Shown: positions 52,426 through 63,758 of the stretch, one piece after another
Layout: each line of letters opens with the position of its first letter
How positions within the stretch are numbered: the stretch's first letter is position 1
Assembly (NCBI RefSeq): GCF_014207375.1
Contig: NZ_JACHEE010000009.1
Location: 62,001 to 126,000, forward strand
Source: Arthrobacter sp. AZCC_0090
Lineage (GTDB): Bacteria > Actinomycetota > Actinomycetes > Actinomycetales > Micrococcaceae
DNA: 64,000 nucleotides
Direction of reading: 5' to 3'
The notes under the pieces: model-generated
Database searches by the model: none
Told to the model about the DNA's origin: nothing
The model's input: the letters and a program-made list of their open reading frames with translations, nothing else
Program-made: the position numbers and the translations under genes

Positions 52426-53253
52426 CTATACCTGTTCTGGCTTGGTAATTGCTGGCAAATCGTCTGACGGGAATTCGTCGTCGGGCTCTTCCTCTTCGAG
52501 GGTTCGCCGGTAGTCATCGGCCACCATTCGCCACCAGATGTAGAGGGCGAAGCCCGCAAAAACCACCCATTCCACGGAGTAAAAGAGGTTGAGCCAGTTG
52601 ATCTGCTGGGTAGGTGGCTGGGCCGGGATATTGAGGGGCTTCAGCTGCTCCGGAAGAGCGAGGGCCTTGCCTGCGGACACTTCCGACGTCGCGGCGACGA
52701 AGCCCGGGTAGCTTGAAATTTCCCACGTGTTGATGAGTTCCGCGACCGAAACCGCGGACGCGCGGTCCGCTCCGGCGTCGACGTTTGGCACTGGCGCCTC
52801 GGACGGCAGAAGCCGCCCGGTCAGTTCAATAGTGCCCGACGGCGGCGGGCTGGCTTGGGCGGGATCGGGGACCCAACCGCGTGCTACGGGAATCCAGGTC
52901 TTCGGCGAAGCGCCAACGCCGTGGAGAACGGGAGCACCGTCAACCGCAAACGCGGTGACTACCCAGTATCCCTTTTGCCCAGCGAGCAGGCGACCTTCCA
53001 CAAGGACTTGCTTGGCGGGGTCGTAGCTGCCTTTCGCACTGACCATCTGGTCCGATACGGAACCAGGAAAGAAGGTTCCCGGCTGCAGGACACCGGTAAG
53101 CGGCTTGACTTGCTCCGCCGAGGGATCAACTGGCGCATCACTCTGAGTGGATCTGCCGAACTGCCACTGGCTGAGCAGCACGAACACCCCGGAGAGCAGG
53201 AGCGCGAAGACAAGTCCTGCGATCCAGCGGGGCTTCAGAGCGGTTTTCAACAC
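52426..53253 (-). CDS. SURF1-family cytochrome oxidase assembly protein
   Basis: A 275-residue membrane protein with a helix at each end: WIAGLVFALLLSGVFVLLSQ at about 10-29 and LFYSVEWVVFAGFALYIWWR near 235. Between them QWQFGRSTQSD and WVVTAFAVDGAPVLHGVG, then PVARGWVPDP, match the SURF1 periplasmic barrel that helps assemble the aa3 oxidase. The start is a GTG. The C-terminal extension DDYRRTLEEEEPDDEFPSDD is acidic and cytoplasmic, common in actinobacterial homologues. Confidence 0.9.
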   Translation of the reverse strand: MLKTALKPRWIAGLVFALLLSGVFVLLSQWQFGRSTQSDAPVDPSAEQVKPLTGVLQPGTFFPGSVSDQMVSAKGSYDPAKQVLVEGRLLAGQKGYWVVTAFAVDGAPVLHGVGASPKTWIPVARGWVPDPAQASPPPSGTIELTGRLLPSEAPVPNVDAGADRASAVSVAELINTWEISSYPGFVAATSEVSAGKALALPEQLKPLNIPAQPPTQQINWLNLFYSVEWVVFAGFALYIWWRMVADDYRRTLEEEEPDDEFPSDDLPAITKPEQV

Positions 53254-53303
53254 CCCTTAACCGTACTTCGTCAAGCTGTAGAACAGCTAAACGAGCCCAA
53301 GAG

Positions 53304-53358
53304 TGGGGCAGCAGGGTCCCTACGTGGCGCGGAACGCGACACGAAAGGGCCTGCCCCA
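53304..53358 (-). terminator. Hairpin after the EIIA gene
   Basis: TGGGGCAG (53304-53311) pairs perfectly with CTGCCCCA (53351-53358), starting four bases past the EIIA stop; the loop contains further pairing (GGGTCC/GGGC region). Confidence 0.5.
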
Positions 53359-53362
53359 ATCT

Positions 53363-53851
53363 CTAGTGGTCGAAGAACACCAGGCTGGAGTTGATCAGTT
53401 CGGCGATGACTTCCGGATCGTGGGCGCGCCGGAGGGACTCCCGGAACGATTCCTTGGAGAGTGACCGCGCCAAAGTGGCAAGGACTTCCAAGTGGTCCGA
53501 GAACGAACTAGCCGGTGTGGCGATGAGCAGAACCAGGGTGGCGGGTCCGTCGCTGGCGCCGAAGTCCAGGGAGTGCCCGAACTTGGTAACCCCGACGGCG
53601 ATGGAGACCCGCGAAACAAACTCACTGCGGGCGTGCGGCAACCCGATGCCGCCTGGGAGCCCCGTGGCGAGTTGGTGTTCGCGCGAGTTGACGTGTTCGA
53701 GGAAGCCTTCGAGGTCCGTGACACGCCCGGCCGCATAGAGCCGTTCCGCGAGCTGGCCCGCGGCGTCTGTCTTGTCGACCGCTTCCATCTCCAGGATGAC
53801 GGTCTCCGGCGTCGTCAGTTCGGCATCATACGGGTCCAGTGGTTCCGCCAA
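53363..53851 (-). CDS. PTS sugar transporter subunit IIA (fructose/mannitol type)
   Basis: A 162-residue soluble phosphocarrier. The phosphorylated His lies in GLPGGIGLPHARSEFVSRVS, and LDFGASDGPATLVLLIATPA and HLEVLATLARSLSKESFRES match EIIA-Fru/PtsN. The start is TTG at 53851 with GGAGGGAAACGAC. No EIIB or EIIC gene is adjacent, so it is a free-standing EIIA, perhaps regulatory or working with a transporter elsewhere. It lies beyond the 3' end of glpD. Confidence 0.88.
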   Translation of the reverse strand: MAEPLDPYDAELTTPETVILEMEAVDKTDAAGQLAERLYAAGRVTDLEGFLEHVNSREHQLATGLPGGIGLPHARSEFVSRVSIAVGVTKFGHSLDFGASDGPATLVLLIATPASSFSDHLEVLATLARSLSKESFRESLRRAHDPEVIAELINSSLVFFDH

Positions 53852-53889
53852 GTCGTTTCCCTCCAGTGTGCCCAGCCAACCCAGGGCGC

Positions 53890-55644
53890 TCAGCGCAGGG
53901 GAACGATGTCATCGACGCCCATGCGCGCAGCATCAGCCGATTCGTCGTCGGGCTGCTGTTGGCTGAGCCGTTCAGCTTCCACCCGGGCCAGGTAGTGCTT
54001 GATTTCGCTTTCCCGCTGCGCGTCGCTCCAGCCAAGAATTTCTCCCATCAGCTTAGCGACAACCGGGACCGCGGAAACACCTCTGTCCCACGACTCGATC
54101 GATATTCGGGTGCGCCGGGTCAGGACATCGTGGACATGACGAGCGCCCTCATGGGTCGCTGCATAGACAACCTCTGCCGAAAGATAGTCGTCCGCGCCAG
54201 GGAGCGGCTCAGCCATGGCCGGATTGTCTTTGATGATGGCCAAGACTTCCGGCGCCATGGAGCCATAGCGGTTGAGCAGATGTTCCACCCTCGCGACGTG
54301 GACTCCGGCCTCATCCGCGGTTCTCCCCCGGCGGTTCCACGCGGCTTTGAATCCCTCGGCGCCCAGGAGCGGGATGGTTTCAGTGCAACTCGCGGGTACG
54401 CGCTCGTCCATGGCGCGGGTCGCTTCGTCTACGGCGTCCTTCGCCATGACCCGGTACGTGGTGAACTTGCCGCCAGCAACCACTACCAGGCCTGGAACGG
54501 GGTGTGCCACGACATGTTCGCGTGAGAGCTTGGCTGTCGAGTCGCTCTCCCCTGCCAGCAGCGGACGAAGTCCGGCGTAAACGCCTTCAACATCCTCCCG
54601 GGTCAGGGGCCGTTTCAAGACTCGGTTGACGTGCTCAAGGACGTAGTCGATGTCCTTGCTGGACGCGGCGGGGTGGGCCTTGTCCAACTTCCAGTCGGTG
54701 TCCGTTGTGCCGATGATCCAATGCCGCCCCCAGGGAATGACGAACAACACGGATTTCTCGGTCCTCAGGATCAATCCCACCGTGGACTGGAAGCGGTCGC
54801 GAGGGACCACGAGGTGGATGCCCTTGGAAGCACGGACCTTGAGCTGGCCGCGATCCGTGACCATTGCCTGGGTCTCGTCGGTCCAGACGCCGGTGGCGTT
54901 GAGCACCTGCTTGGCGCGGACCTCAATGATGCTGCCGTCTTCCTGGTTTTCCACCTTCGCACCCACCACACGTTCACCCTCGCGCATGAACGACACAACG
55001 CGCATCCTGTTCACGGCATGCGCTCCGTAGTGTGCCGCGGTGCGGACGAGGTTGACGACCAGCCTGGCGTCGTCAACCTGGGCGTCGTAGTACCGGATGG
55101 AGCCGACGAACGCGTCGCTCTTGAGGCTCGGAGCAGCCCTCAGTGTTCCGCGCCGGAAGAGGTGTTTGTGCATCGGGACACCGCGGCTGTGCCCTGAGGT
55201 AAGGCCAAGTGTGTCGTAAAGGAAGATGCCGGCACCAACATAGGGCCGTTCCCAAAAACGCCGGGTCAATGGGTACAGGAACGGAACCGGCCGGACAAGG
55301 TGCGGCGCGATTTGTTGGATCAGCAGCCCGCGCTCCTGGAGAGCCTCCTGGACCAGCGCAAAGTCGAGCATTTCCAAGTAGCGCAGCCCGCCGTGAATCA
55401 GCTTCGAGGACCTCGACGACGTGCCTGAGGCCCAGTCCCGGGCCTCGACGATGCCCACGGACAACCCGCGGGTCACTGCGTCCAAGGCCGCCCCGGCCCC
55501 GACCACGCCTCCGCCGACAATCAGGATGTCGAGTTCCTTGCCGGGCTCCATGGTGCCCTTAAGTACCTCGATGGACCTGGCTCGCGCCTCCGGGCTTAAC
55601 GCACCGGCATCATTCCTCTGCGAACCATCTGCAACACTGCTCAT
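53890..55644 (-). CDS. glpD: Glycerol-3-phosphate dehydrogenase (FAD, aerobic)
   Basis: A 584-residue membrane-associated flavoenzyme oxidising glycerol 3-phosphate to dihydroxyacetone phosphate. LDILIVGGGVVGAGAALDAV near residue 38 is the FAD motif; EARDWASGTSSRSSKLIHGG and LRYLEMLDFALVQEALQERG are GlpD signatures; GRHWIIGTTDTDW and VVVAGGKFTTYRVMAKDAVD follow. The ATG at 55644 has GGGAGG seven bases upstream, better than the longer frame to 55665. Confidence 0.95.
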   Translation of the reverse strand: MSSVADGSQRNDAGALSPEARARSIEVLKGTMEPGKELDILIVGGGVVGAGAALDAVTRGLSVGIVEARDWASGTSSRSSKLIHGGLRYLEMLDFALVQEALQERGLLIQQIAPHLVRPVPFLYPLTRRFWERPYVGAGIFLYDTLGLTSGHSRGVPMHKHLFRRGTLRAAPSLKSDAFVGSIRYYDAQVDDARLVVNLVRTAAHYGAHAVNRMRVVSFMREGERVVGAKVENQEDGSIIEVRAKQVLNATGVWTDETQAMVTDRGQLKVRASKGIHLVVPRDRFQSTVGLILRTEKSVLFVIPWGRHWIIGTTDTDWKLDKAHPAASSKDIDYVLEHVNRVLKRPLTREDVEGVYAGLRPLLAGESDSTAKLSREHVVAHPVPGLVVVAGGKFTTYRVMAKDAVDEATRAMDERVPASCTETIPLLGAEGFKAAWNRRGRTADEAGVHVARVEHLLNRYGSMAPEVLAIIKDNPAMAEPLPGADDYLSAEVVYAATHEGARHVHDVLTRRTRISIESWDRGVSAVPVVAKLMGEILGWSDAQRESEIKHYLARVEAERLSQQQPDDESADAARMGVDDIVPLR

Positions 55645-55748
55645 CGGACGCCTCCCATCGCACAAAGCCCGTAGTCCCCCACACTACTTCTTGTGCGCGG
55701 GCTTGGGCAGGGTTTTCACCCGAAGGCTAAGGTGGCCCGGACAGCAGC

Positions 55749-56885
55749 CTACTGACCCGAGTACGGCGAGACGACGACGTCGACCCGCTGGAATTCCTTC
55801 AGGTCCGAATAGCCTGTTGTGGCCATTGAACGGCGCAGCGCGCCGATCAGGTTGGAGGTGCCGTTGGTGTGGTGGCCCGGCCCGAAGAGCACTTCCTCCA
55901 GCGGTCCAACGGTGCCGACGTTGACCCTGTCGCCTCGTGGCAACTCGAGGTGGTGGGCTTCCTGTCCCCAGTGCCAGCCCCTGCCTGGTGCTTCTTCCGC
56001 ACGGGCCAAGGCGCTCCCGAGCATGACGGCGTCGGCGCCCATCGCGATGGCCTTGACGATGTCACCGGAAGAACCCATGCCGCCGTCGGCGATCACATGC
56101 ACGTACCGTCCGCCGGACTCATCCATGTAGTCGCGGCGGGCAGCGGCGACGTCGGAAATAGCGGAAGCCATGGGCGAATGGATGCCGAGTGCGCGGCGTG
56201 TGGTGGTGGTTGCGCCGCCACCGAAGCCCACCAGAACGCCGGCCGCACCGGTACGCATAAGGTGCAGGGCGGGCGTGTATCCGGCGGCTCCGCCAACGAT
56301 CACCGGGACGTCAAGCTCGTAGATGAACTGCTTGAGGTTCAGCGGCTCGTGGTTCTTGGAGACGTGTTCAGCCGAGACAGTGGTACCCCGGATGACGAAA
56401 ATGTCGACGCCGGCAGCAACCACAGTCTTGTAGTGCTCCTGGGTGCGCTGCGGTGTGAGCGAGCCGGCCACGGTCACACCGGAAGCACGGATTTCCGCGA
56501 GCCTGCTGGTGATCAATTCGGGCTGGATCGGAGCCTTGTAGAGCTCCTGCATGCGCCGCGTAACGGCAGGGTTGGCCGTTTCATCCTCAAGGGCGGAGAT
56601 CTCGTCCAGTACGGATTGCGGGTCTTCGTAGCGGGTCCACAGGCCCTCAAGGTCCAGCACGCCCAGACCGCCAAGCCGGCCAAGAGCTATGGCCGTTTCA
56701 GGCGACATGGCGGAATCCATAGGGGCGGCGATCACGGGCATCTCGAACTTGTAGGCATCAATCTGCCATGAGACGGAAACGTCCTTGGGGTCACGCGTCC
56801 GGCGGTTGGGGACGATCGCGATGTCATCCAGGGAGTAGGCACGACGCCCACGCTTGCCACGGCCAATCTCAATCTCATAAGTCAC
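55749..56885 (-). CDS. guaB3: GuaB3-family IMP dehydrogenase-related protein
   Basis: A 378-residue TIM barrel without CBS domains. YEIEIGRGKRGRRAYSLDDI at the start is characteristic of GuaB3. The IMPDH active-site loop (GPGSICTTR in guaB) is replaced by FVIRGTTVSAEHVS, which has no Cys, so classical IMP oxidation through a thioimidate is unlikely. Phosphate-binding GGMGSSGDIVKAIAMGADAV is kept. Some GuaB3 proteins have been reported to act on XMP; whether this applies to the Cys-less actinobacterial form is unknown. GTG start. It lies 99 bases beyond guaB, past a terminator. Confidence 0.9.
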   Translation of the reverse strand: MTYEIEIGRGKRGRRAYSLDDIAIVPNRRTRDPKDVSVSWQIDAYKFEMPVIAAPMDSAMSPETAIALGRLGGLGVLDLEGLWTRYEDPQSVLDEISALEDETANPAVTRRMQELYKAPIQPELITSRLAEIRASGVTVAGSLTPQRTQEHYKTVVAAGVDIFVIRGTTVSAEHVSKNHEPLNLKQFIYELDVPVIVGGAAGYTPALHLMRTGAAGVLVGFGGGATTTTRRALGIHSPMASAISDVAAARRDYMDESGGRYVHVIADGGMGSSGDIVKAIAMGADAVMLGSALARAEEAPGRGWHWGQEAHHLELPRGDRVNVGTVGPLEEVLFGPGHHTNGTSNLIGALRRSMATTGYSDLKEFQRVDVVVSPYSGQ

Positions 56886-56931
56886 TGCTCTAGGTTATCC
56901 CAGTGCAGCGCCATGTCCCGGCAGGAAATGG

Positions 56932-56969
56932 GCAAGCCCGCCACCTCATGACGACGGCGGCGGGCTTGC
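56932..56969 (-). terminator. guaB terminator
   Basis: GCAAGCCCGCC (56932-56942) and GGCGGGCTTGC (56959-56969) form a perfect 11-bp stem with a 16-base loop, 15 bases after the guaB stop. Confidence 0.8.
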
Positions 56970-56984
56970 TTGAAATCTGGCGGT

Positions 56985-58562
<1,578 letters not shown>

Positions 58563-58696
58563 TCATTACGGGACTGGCCTGTGCATAAAGTTTCTGAATA
58601 AATAGTAGAACCTCGCCGCCGATCCCCATATTCCGCAAGGGCAATGTGAGCAACGGCACCTGAGGCCTGGCGTTGAAGCGTCGGCTTACACGCAGA

Positions 58697-58727
58697 AGGC
58701 CCGGCCCCCCGAAAGGGGACCGGGCCT
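58697..58727 (-). terminator. groEL terminator
   Basis: AGGCCCGG (58697-58704) pairs with CCGGGCCT (58720-58727), with CCCC/GGGG extending the stem around a GAAA-type loop, 21 bases after the groEL stop. Confidence 0.75.
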
Positions 58728-58747
58728 CGCGCATTCAACAACCAGGA

Positions 58748-60370
<1,623 letters not shown>

Positions 60371-60383
60371 TCAAGACGGAAAA

Positions 60384-60434
60384 CCCGCACCGCTGATTCA
60401 GTCAGAAGATGTCCGACTCGATCTGCGGTGCGGG
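60384..60434 (-). terminator. Terminator-like hairpin between groES and groEL
   Basis: CCCGCACCGC (60384-60393) is the plus-strand form of one arm and GCGGTGCGGG (60425-60434) of the other: a perfect 10-bp stem with a 31-base loop. Read in the direction of transcription the second arm is followed by TTTTCC. It starts 11 bases after the groES stop and could lower groEL transcription or set the groES 3' end. Confidence 0.65.
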
Positions 60435-60444
60435 ATCCAGGAAA

Positions 60445-60741
60445 TTACTTAACGACGATCGCCAGAACGTCGCGAGCGGACAGAACGAGGTATTCGTTGC
60501 CGCCGGTCTTGACTTCAGTTCCGCCGTACTTGGAGTAGATAACGACGTCGCCAACGGCTACGTCGACAGGTACGCGGTTGCCGTTGTCGTCAAAGCGGCC
60601 GGGGCCGATTGCAACAACTTCGCCTTCCTGCGGCTTTTCCTGTGCAGTGTCCGGGATGACCAGGCCGGAAGCCGTGGTCTGCTCTGCTTCGAGCGGGCGG
60701 ACAACAATGCGATCCTCGAGAGGCTTAATGGAGACCGACAC
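60445..60741 (-). CDS. groES: Co-chaperonin GroES
   Basis: A 98-residue lid protein of the GroEL cage. [20 protein letters not shown], then [20 protein letters not shown] containing the mobile loop, and [20 protein letters not shown] are typical. The GTG start at 60741 follows AAAGGAGAGATCCGA. It heads the groES-groEL operon behind a CIRCE-controlled promoter. Confidence 0.97.
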   Translation of the reverse strand: MSVSIKPLEDRIVVRPLEAEQTTASGLVIPDTAQEKPQEGEVVAIGPGRFDDNGNRVPVDVAVGDVVIYSKYGGTEVKTGGNEYLVLSARDVLAIVVK

Positions 60742-60843
60742 TCGGATCTCTCCTTTACGTGAGGTAGTACATGGACTATCAAACCAGGGGTGCCGTGGCG
60801 TGCTTACCGTCGTCGCGGTGCCGGTAAGTGCCTGGCGGCATGA

Positions 60844-60870
60844 TTAGCACCCGCCTAGGGAGAGTGCTAA
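60844..60870. promoter_or_regulatory. CIRCE element 1 (HrcA operator)
   Basis: TTAGCACCC-N9-GAGTGCTAA differs from the TTAGCACTC-N9-GAGTGCTAA consensus at one base. It lies just downstream of the expected groES transcription start. Confidence 0.85.
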
Positions 60871-60875
60871 TCAAG

Positions 60876-60904
60876 ACTCTATGTAAGCATTAGCACTCGG
60901 TCAA
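60876..60904 (-). promoter_or_regulatory. groES promoter
   Basis: On the minus strand TTGACC (60904-60899) and TAGAGT (60881-60876) are 17 bases apart, flanked and overlapped by the two CIRCE elements. Confidence 0.75.
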
Positions 60905-60916
60905 GGCGAGTGCCAG
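60890..60916. promoter_or_regulatory. CIRCE element 2 (HrcA operator)
   Basis: TTAGCACTC-N9-GAGTGCCAG matches the consensus except at two bases in the right arm. It covers the -35 box, so HrcA binding would exclude polymerase. Confidence 0.8.
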
Positions 60917-60964
60917 AATTCCGTCATGGGTGAACGGCGGCAGGCCGCCCCGGACTCAATCAGC

Positions 60965-61375
60965 TCATTGCCCGGCGAGGTCGTCGAAGTCAACGTCCTC
61001 GCCGTCGTCGTACTCTTCTTTCGGTGCGGTTCCGCGGTTCAGGTAGAGCACTACGCCACTGGCGAGTGCGATGACGCCGAACACCACCAGCCCGACAATC
61101 GCTCCGATACGCGCGCCTGAGTAGGTGTCCCGAATGTCCCTGGCCTCGTCCGTGGCGTCCTGGACGCTCTTTCCGGTCATGGAATAGGTGGCCGCGTTGA
61201 AGGAGTCGAGGAAGAAAATAATGATCAAGAGCGCGATGCAGACAATTGCAATCGAAGCACCTGCGATGAGCGCAGGACGGGCATACTTGGACAGATTTCC
61301 GGCGGAGGGACGTTTATCGGGGGCAGAGGGAGAACCATTGGCGTCGTCAGGCTGGCGTACTGGGTTGTCTTCCAT
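60965..61375 (-). CDS. Hypothetical membrane protein, two helices
   Basis: A 136-residue protein: Pro/Ser-rich cytoplasmic N-terminus, a helix near residues 36-56 (LIAGASIAIVCIALLIIIFF), an outer loop SMTGKSVQDATDEARDIRDT, a second helix (IGAIVGLVVFGVIALASGVV) and an acidic C-terminal tail (DDGEDVDFDDLAGQ). I recognise no family. The ATG at 61375 has no strong ribosome site; much longer frames upstream are antisense to the methyltransferase gene and are rejected. Confidence 0.65.
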   Translation of the reverse strand: MEDNPVRQPDDANGSPSAPDKRPSAGNLSKYARPALIAGASIAIVCIALLIIIFFLDSFNAATYSMTGKSVQDATDEARDIRDTYSGARIGAIVGLVVFGVIALASGVVLYLNRGTAPKEEYDDGEDVDFDDLAGQ

Positions 61376-61454
61376 GGCATCAACCCTATCGGCCCGAATG
61401 GTCCCGGATCCCCCTCTCCGCCTCGTATGACGGGCGGCCAGTAGGCTAGTTCCC

Positions 61455-62693
61455 ATGGCTGACACACCCCAAGACCAGATTGCCCCGCTTCTGACAACGG
61501 AGGGTTGGGAACTGCTGGCATCCTTGGGACCATACCGTGATAGCGAAGCGTTCGCCCTGAATGCACGCTTGCGCAAAGACGGCCACTCCCCAGCACTTGT
61601 GGCCGCCGTCCTCACCCAATCCAGGCTCCGCACCCGCGCCGAGGCCAAGTTTGGCGAATTCGCCCGGCAGATGCTCTTCACGCAAGCCGGATTGGAACAA
61701 GCCACCCGGCTCAATGTGGCAGCCAGGCACGCAGAGCGTTTTGCCAAGGCAGGCACGCGGCATGTGGCTGACCTGGGCTGCGGGCTTGGAGCTGACTCCA
61801 TGGCCATGGCATCCATGGACATCAAGGTCACCGCCGTGGAACTCGACGAGACCACCGCCGCCTGCGCCACCATCAACCTCATGCCTTTCCCGCATGCATC
61901 CGTGGTGCATTCCGACGCGACGTCCGTGCCCCTTGACGGCGTCGACGGCGTGTGGCTCGATCCTGCGCGCCGCACGACGTCGTCGTCGGGAACCAAGCGG
62001 ATCTGGGATCCGGAGGAGTTCTCGCCGCCGTTGTCCTTCGTTGAGTCGCTCGCCGCGTCCGGCAAGGCCGTCGGGGTCAAGATGGGCCCGGGGATGCCCC
62101 ATGAATCGGTACCAGCCGGCTGCGAGGCACAGTGGGTTTCGGTCGGAGGGGACGTTACGGAAGTAACGCTGTGGTTCAACGACGTCGCCCGTCCCGGCAT
62201 CCGCCGCGCGGCCCTGGTGCTCGGGCCGCAGGGCGCAGCTGAGATGACCAGCGGCGAAGATTTCGACGGTGGACCCGTGCCCGACGTCGGGCCGGTGGAG
62301 GGATACCTGTACGAGCCGGACGGCGCGGTGATCCGCGCGGGCTTGGTGTCCGACGTCGCGCTCCGGCTCGGAGGCCACTTGGTAGACCAACACATTGCCT
62401 ACATCTGCGCTCCGGAACTGGTGGAGACCCCGTTCGCCCGTGCCTACAAAGTCCTGGAAGTCATGCCGTTGAACGTCAAGGCCCTCAAGGCCTGGGTGAA
62501 GGCCAACGGCGTCGGTGTCCTGGACATCAAGAAACGCGGCACGTCAGTCACTCCCGAGGAACTGCGGAAACAATTGTTGCCGGCCGGAAAAGGCTCAGCG
62601 AAAGGCCGCGGCAACAAGACAGCCACCCTCGTCCTCACCAGGATCGGCGAGGAAAAGGTGGCTGTTGTGGTGGAGCCGGTAGCGGCCGGCTGA
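61455..62693 (+). CDS. SAM-dependent methyltransferase with C-terminal THUMP-like domain
   Basis: A 412-residue cytoplasmic protein. Helical N-terminal region, then a class-I methyltransferase core: HVADLGCGLGADSMAMASMD (motif I, SAM binding) near residue 103, VTAVELDETTAACATINLM (motif II), and WLDPARRTTSSSGTKR (DPAR in place of the NPPY of N-methylases). The C-terminal ~70 residues (FARAYKVLEVMPLNVKALKA, VGVLDIKKRGTSVTPEELRK) form the THUMP-like RNA-binding domain. Likely an RNA methyltransferase; the exact base is unknown. Confidence 0.88.
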   Translation: MADTPQDQIAPLLTTEGWELLASLGPYRDSEAFALNARLRKDGHSPALVAAVLTQSRLRTRAEAKFGEFARQMLFTQAGLEQATRLNVAARHAERFAKAGTRHVADLGCGLGADSMAMASMDIKVTAVELDETTAACATINLMPFPHASVVHSDATSVPLDGVDGVWLDPARRTTSSSGTKRIWDPEEFSPPLSFVESLAASGKAVGVKMGPGMPHESVPAGCEAQWVSVGGDVTEVTLWFNDVARPGIRRAALVLGPQGAAEMTSGEDFDGGPVPDVGPVEGYLYEPDGAVIRAGLVSDVALRLGGHLVDQHIAYICAPELVETPFARAYKVLEVMPLNVKALKAWVKANGVGVLDIKKRGTSVTPEELRKQLLPAGKGSAKGRGNKTATLVLTRIGEEKVAVVVEPVAAG

Positions 62694-62700
62694 GATAGCC

Positions 62701-63519
62701 CTACTGGGCGCGCATGAACTCCTCGGCAGCCGCCACTTGCTCGGGCATCGGCGTGATACCCGTGTAGAGCACGAACTGTTCGAGGGCCTGGATGGTGGCT
62801 ACCTCAGCGCCGCTGATCACGGCCTTGCCCGCCGCGCGGCCGGCCTTGATGAGCGGCGTCTCTGCGGGGAGGGCAACGACGTCGAACACCACGTGCGCGG
62901 CCGCGATCGCCTCTTCGGGAAAGGACAATGAGCCGGACTCCGTTCCGCCGGCCATTCCGATCGGTGTGACGTTGACGATCACGTCCGCCGTCGAGTCCCC
63001 CACTTCGGCTTGCCAGCGAAAGCCATAGAGTCCTGCGAGCGATTGCCCGAGCTTTTCGTTCCGGGCAACCACAGTGACGCGCGAGAAACCGGCGTCGCGG
63101 AAGGCTGCTGCGGTGGCCTTGGCCATGCCACCGGAGCCGCGGAGCAACACGGACGACGCCGGGTCGATCGCGTTACGCTCGATCAGCTGGGCGATCGCAG
63201 TGTAGTCCGTGTTGTAGGCCGTCAGTACGCCGGCGTCGTTGACAATCGTGTTGACCGAGTCGATGGCGGCGGCCGATGCGTCCATACGATCCACGAGCGC
63301 GATGACGTCTTCCTTATAGGGCATCGAGACGGCGCAGCCGCGGATGCCCAGGCCACGCACCCCGGCGATCGCGTTCGCCAAGTCGGTCGGAGCGAAGGCC
63401 TTGTAGATCCAGTTCAAGCCGAGGGCCTCGTAAAGGAAGTTGTGGAAACGCGTTCCGTTGTTGCTCGGCCGGGCTGAGAGGGAGATACAGAGCGTCATGT
63501 CTTTGTTGAGGATCGGCAT
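62701..63519 (-). CDS. Shikimate 5-dehydrogenase-like protein
   Basis: A 272-residue oxidoreductase. The substrate domain has CAVSMPYKEDVIALVDRMDA, whose Lys is catalytic, and VLTAYNTDYTAI, whose Asp completes the pair. The NADP domain shows VLLRGSGGMAKATAAAFRDA, with GSGGMAK for the usual GAGGAAR, and VVARNEKLGQSLAG. The N-terminal Ser-x-Ser loop is altered (CISLSARPSNNGTRFHN). Such divergent AroE relatives often act on quinate or other hydroxy acids, so biosynthetic AroE is not assumed. Confidence 0.85.
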   Translation of the reverse strand: MPILNKDMTLCISLSARPSNNGTRFHNFLYEALGLNWIYKAFAPTDLANAIAGVRGLGIRGCAVSMPYKEDVIALVDRMDASAAAIDSVNTIVNDAGVLTAYNTDYTAIAQLIERNAIDPASSVLLRGSGGMAKATAAAFRDAGFSRVTVVARNEKLGQSLAGLYGFRWQAEVGDSTADVIVNVTPIGMAGGTESGSLSFPEEAIAAAHVVFDVVALPAETPLIKAGRAAGKAVISGAEVATIQALEQFVLYTGITPMPEQVAAAEEFMRAQ

Positions 63520-63569
63520 AACGGGGCTTCCTTCGCGTAGCGGGTTCTCCGCCCAGCCTAGACGGGGAG

Positions 63570-63692
63570 CTAGCCTTGGCGCGCTTTGAATCGCGGATTC
63601 AGCTTGTTGATGACAAAGGTGCGTCCGCGCCGGCGGACAACTTGCGCGCCAGGGATCTTCTTGAGGGCACGCAGCGAATTCCTGACTTTCAT
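63570..63692 (-). CDS. rpmJ: Ribosomal protein bL36, zinc-independent form
   Basis: A 40-residue protein beginning [20 protein letters not shown] and ending [12 protein letters not shown]. It is the B-type bL36 without the four zinc-binding Cys/His residues of the C+ form. AGAAGGAGAACCCC precedes the ATG at 63692. It lies 66 bases after a CobW-like GTPase gene on the same strand; in actinobacteria this pairing is typical of Zur-controlled zinc-sparing units. Confidence 0.95.
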   Translation of the reverse strand: MKVRNSLRALKKIPGAQVVRRRGRTFVINKLNPRFKARQG

Positions 63693-63758
63693 GGGGTTCT
63701 CCTTCTAGGGTTTTGACTTGTTTGATTGCGGCTTTGTTCCACCACGGCCGAAGCCCGG

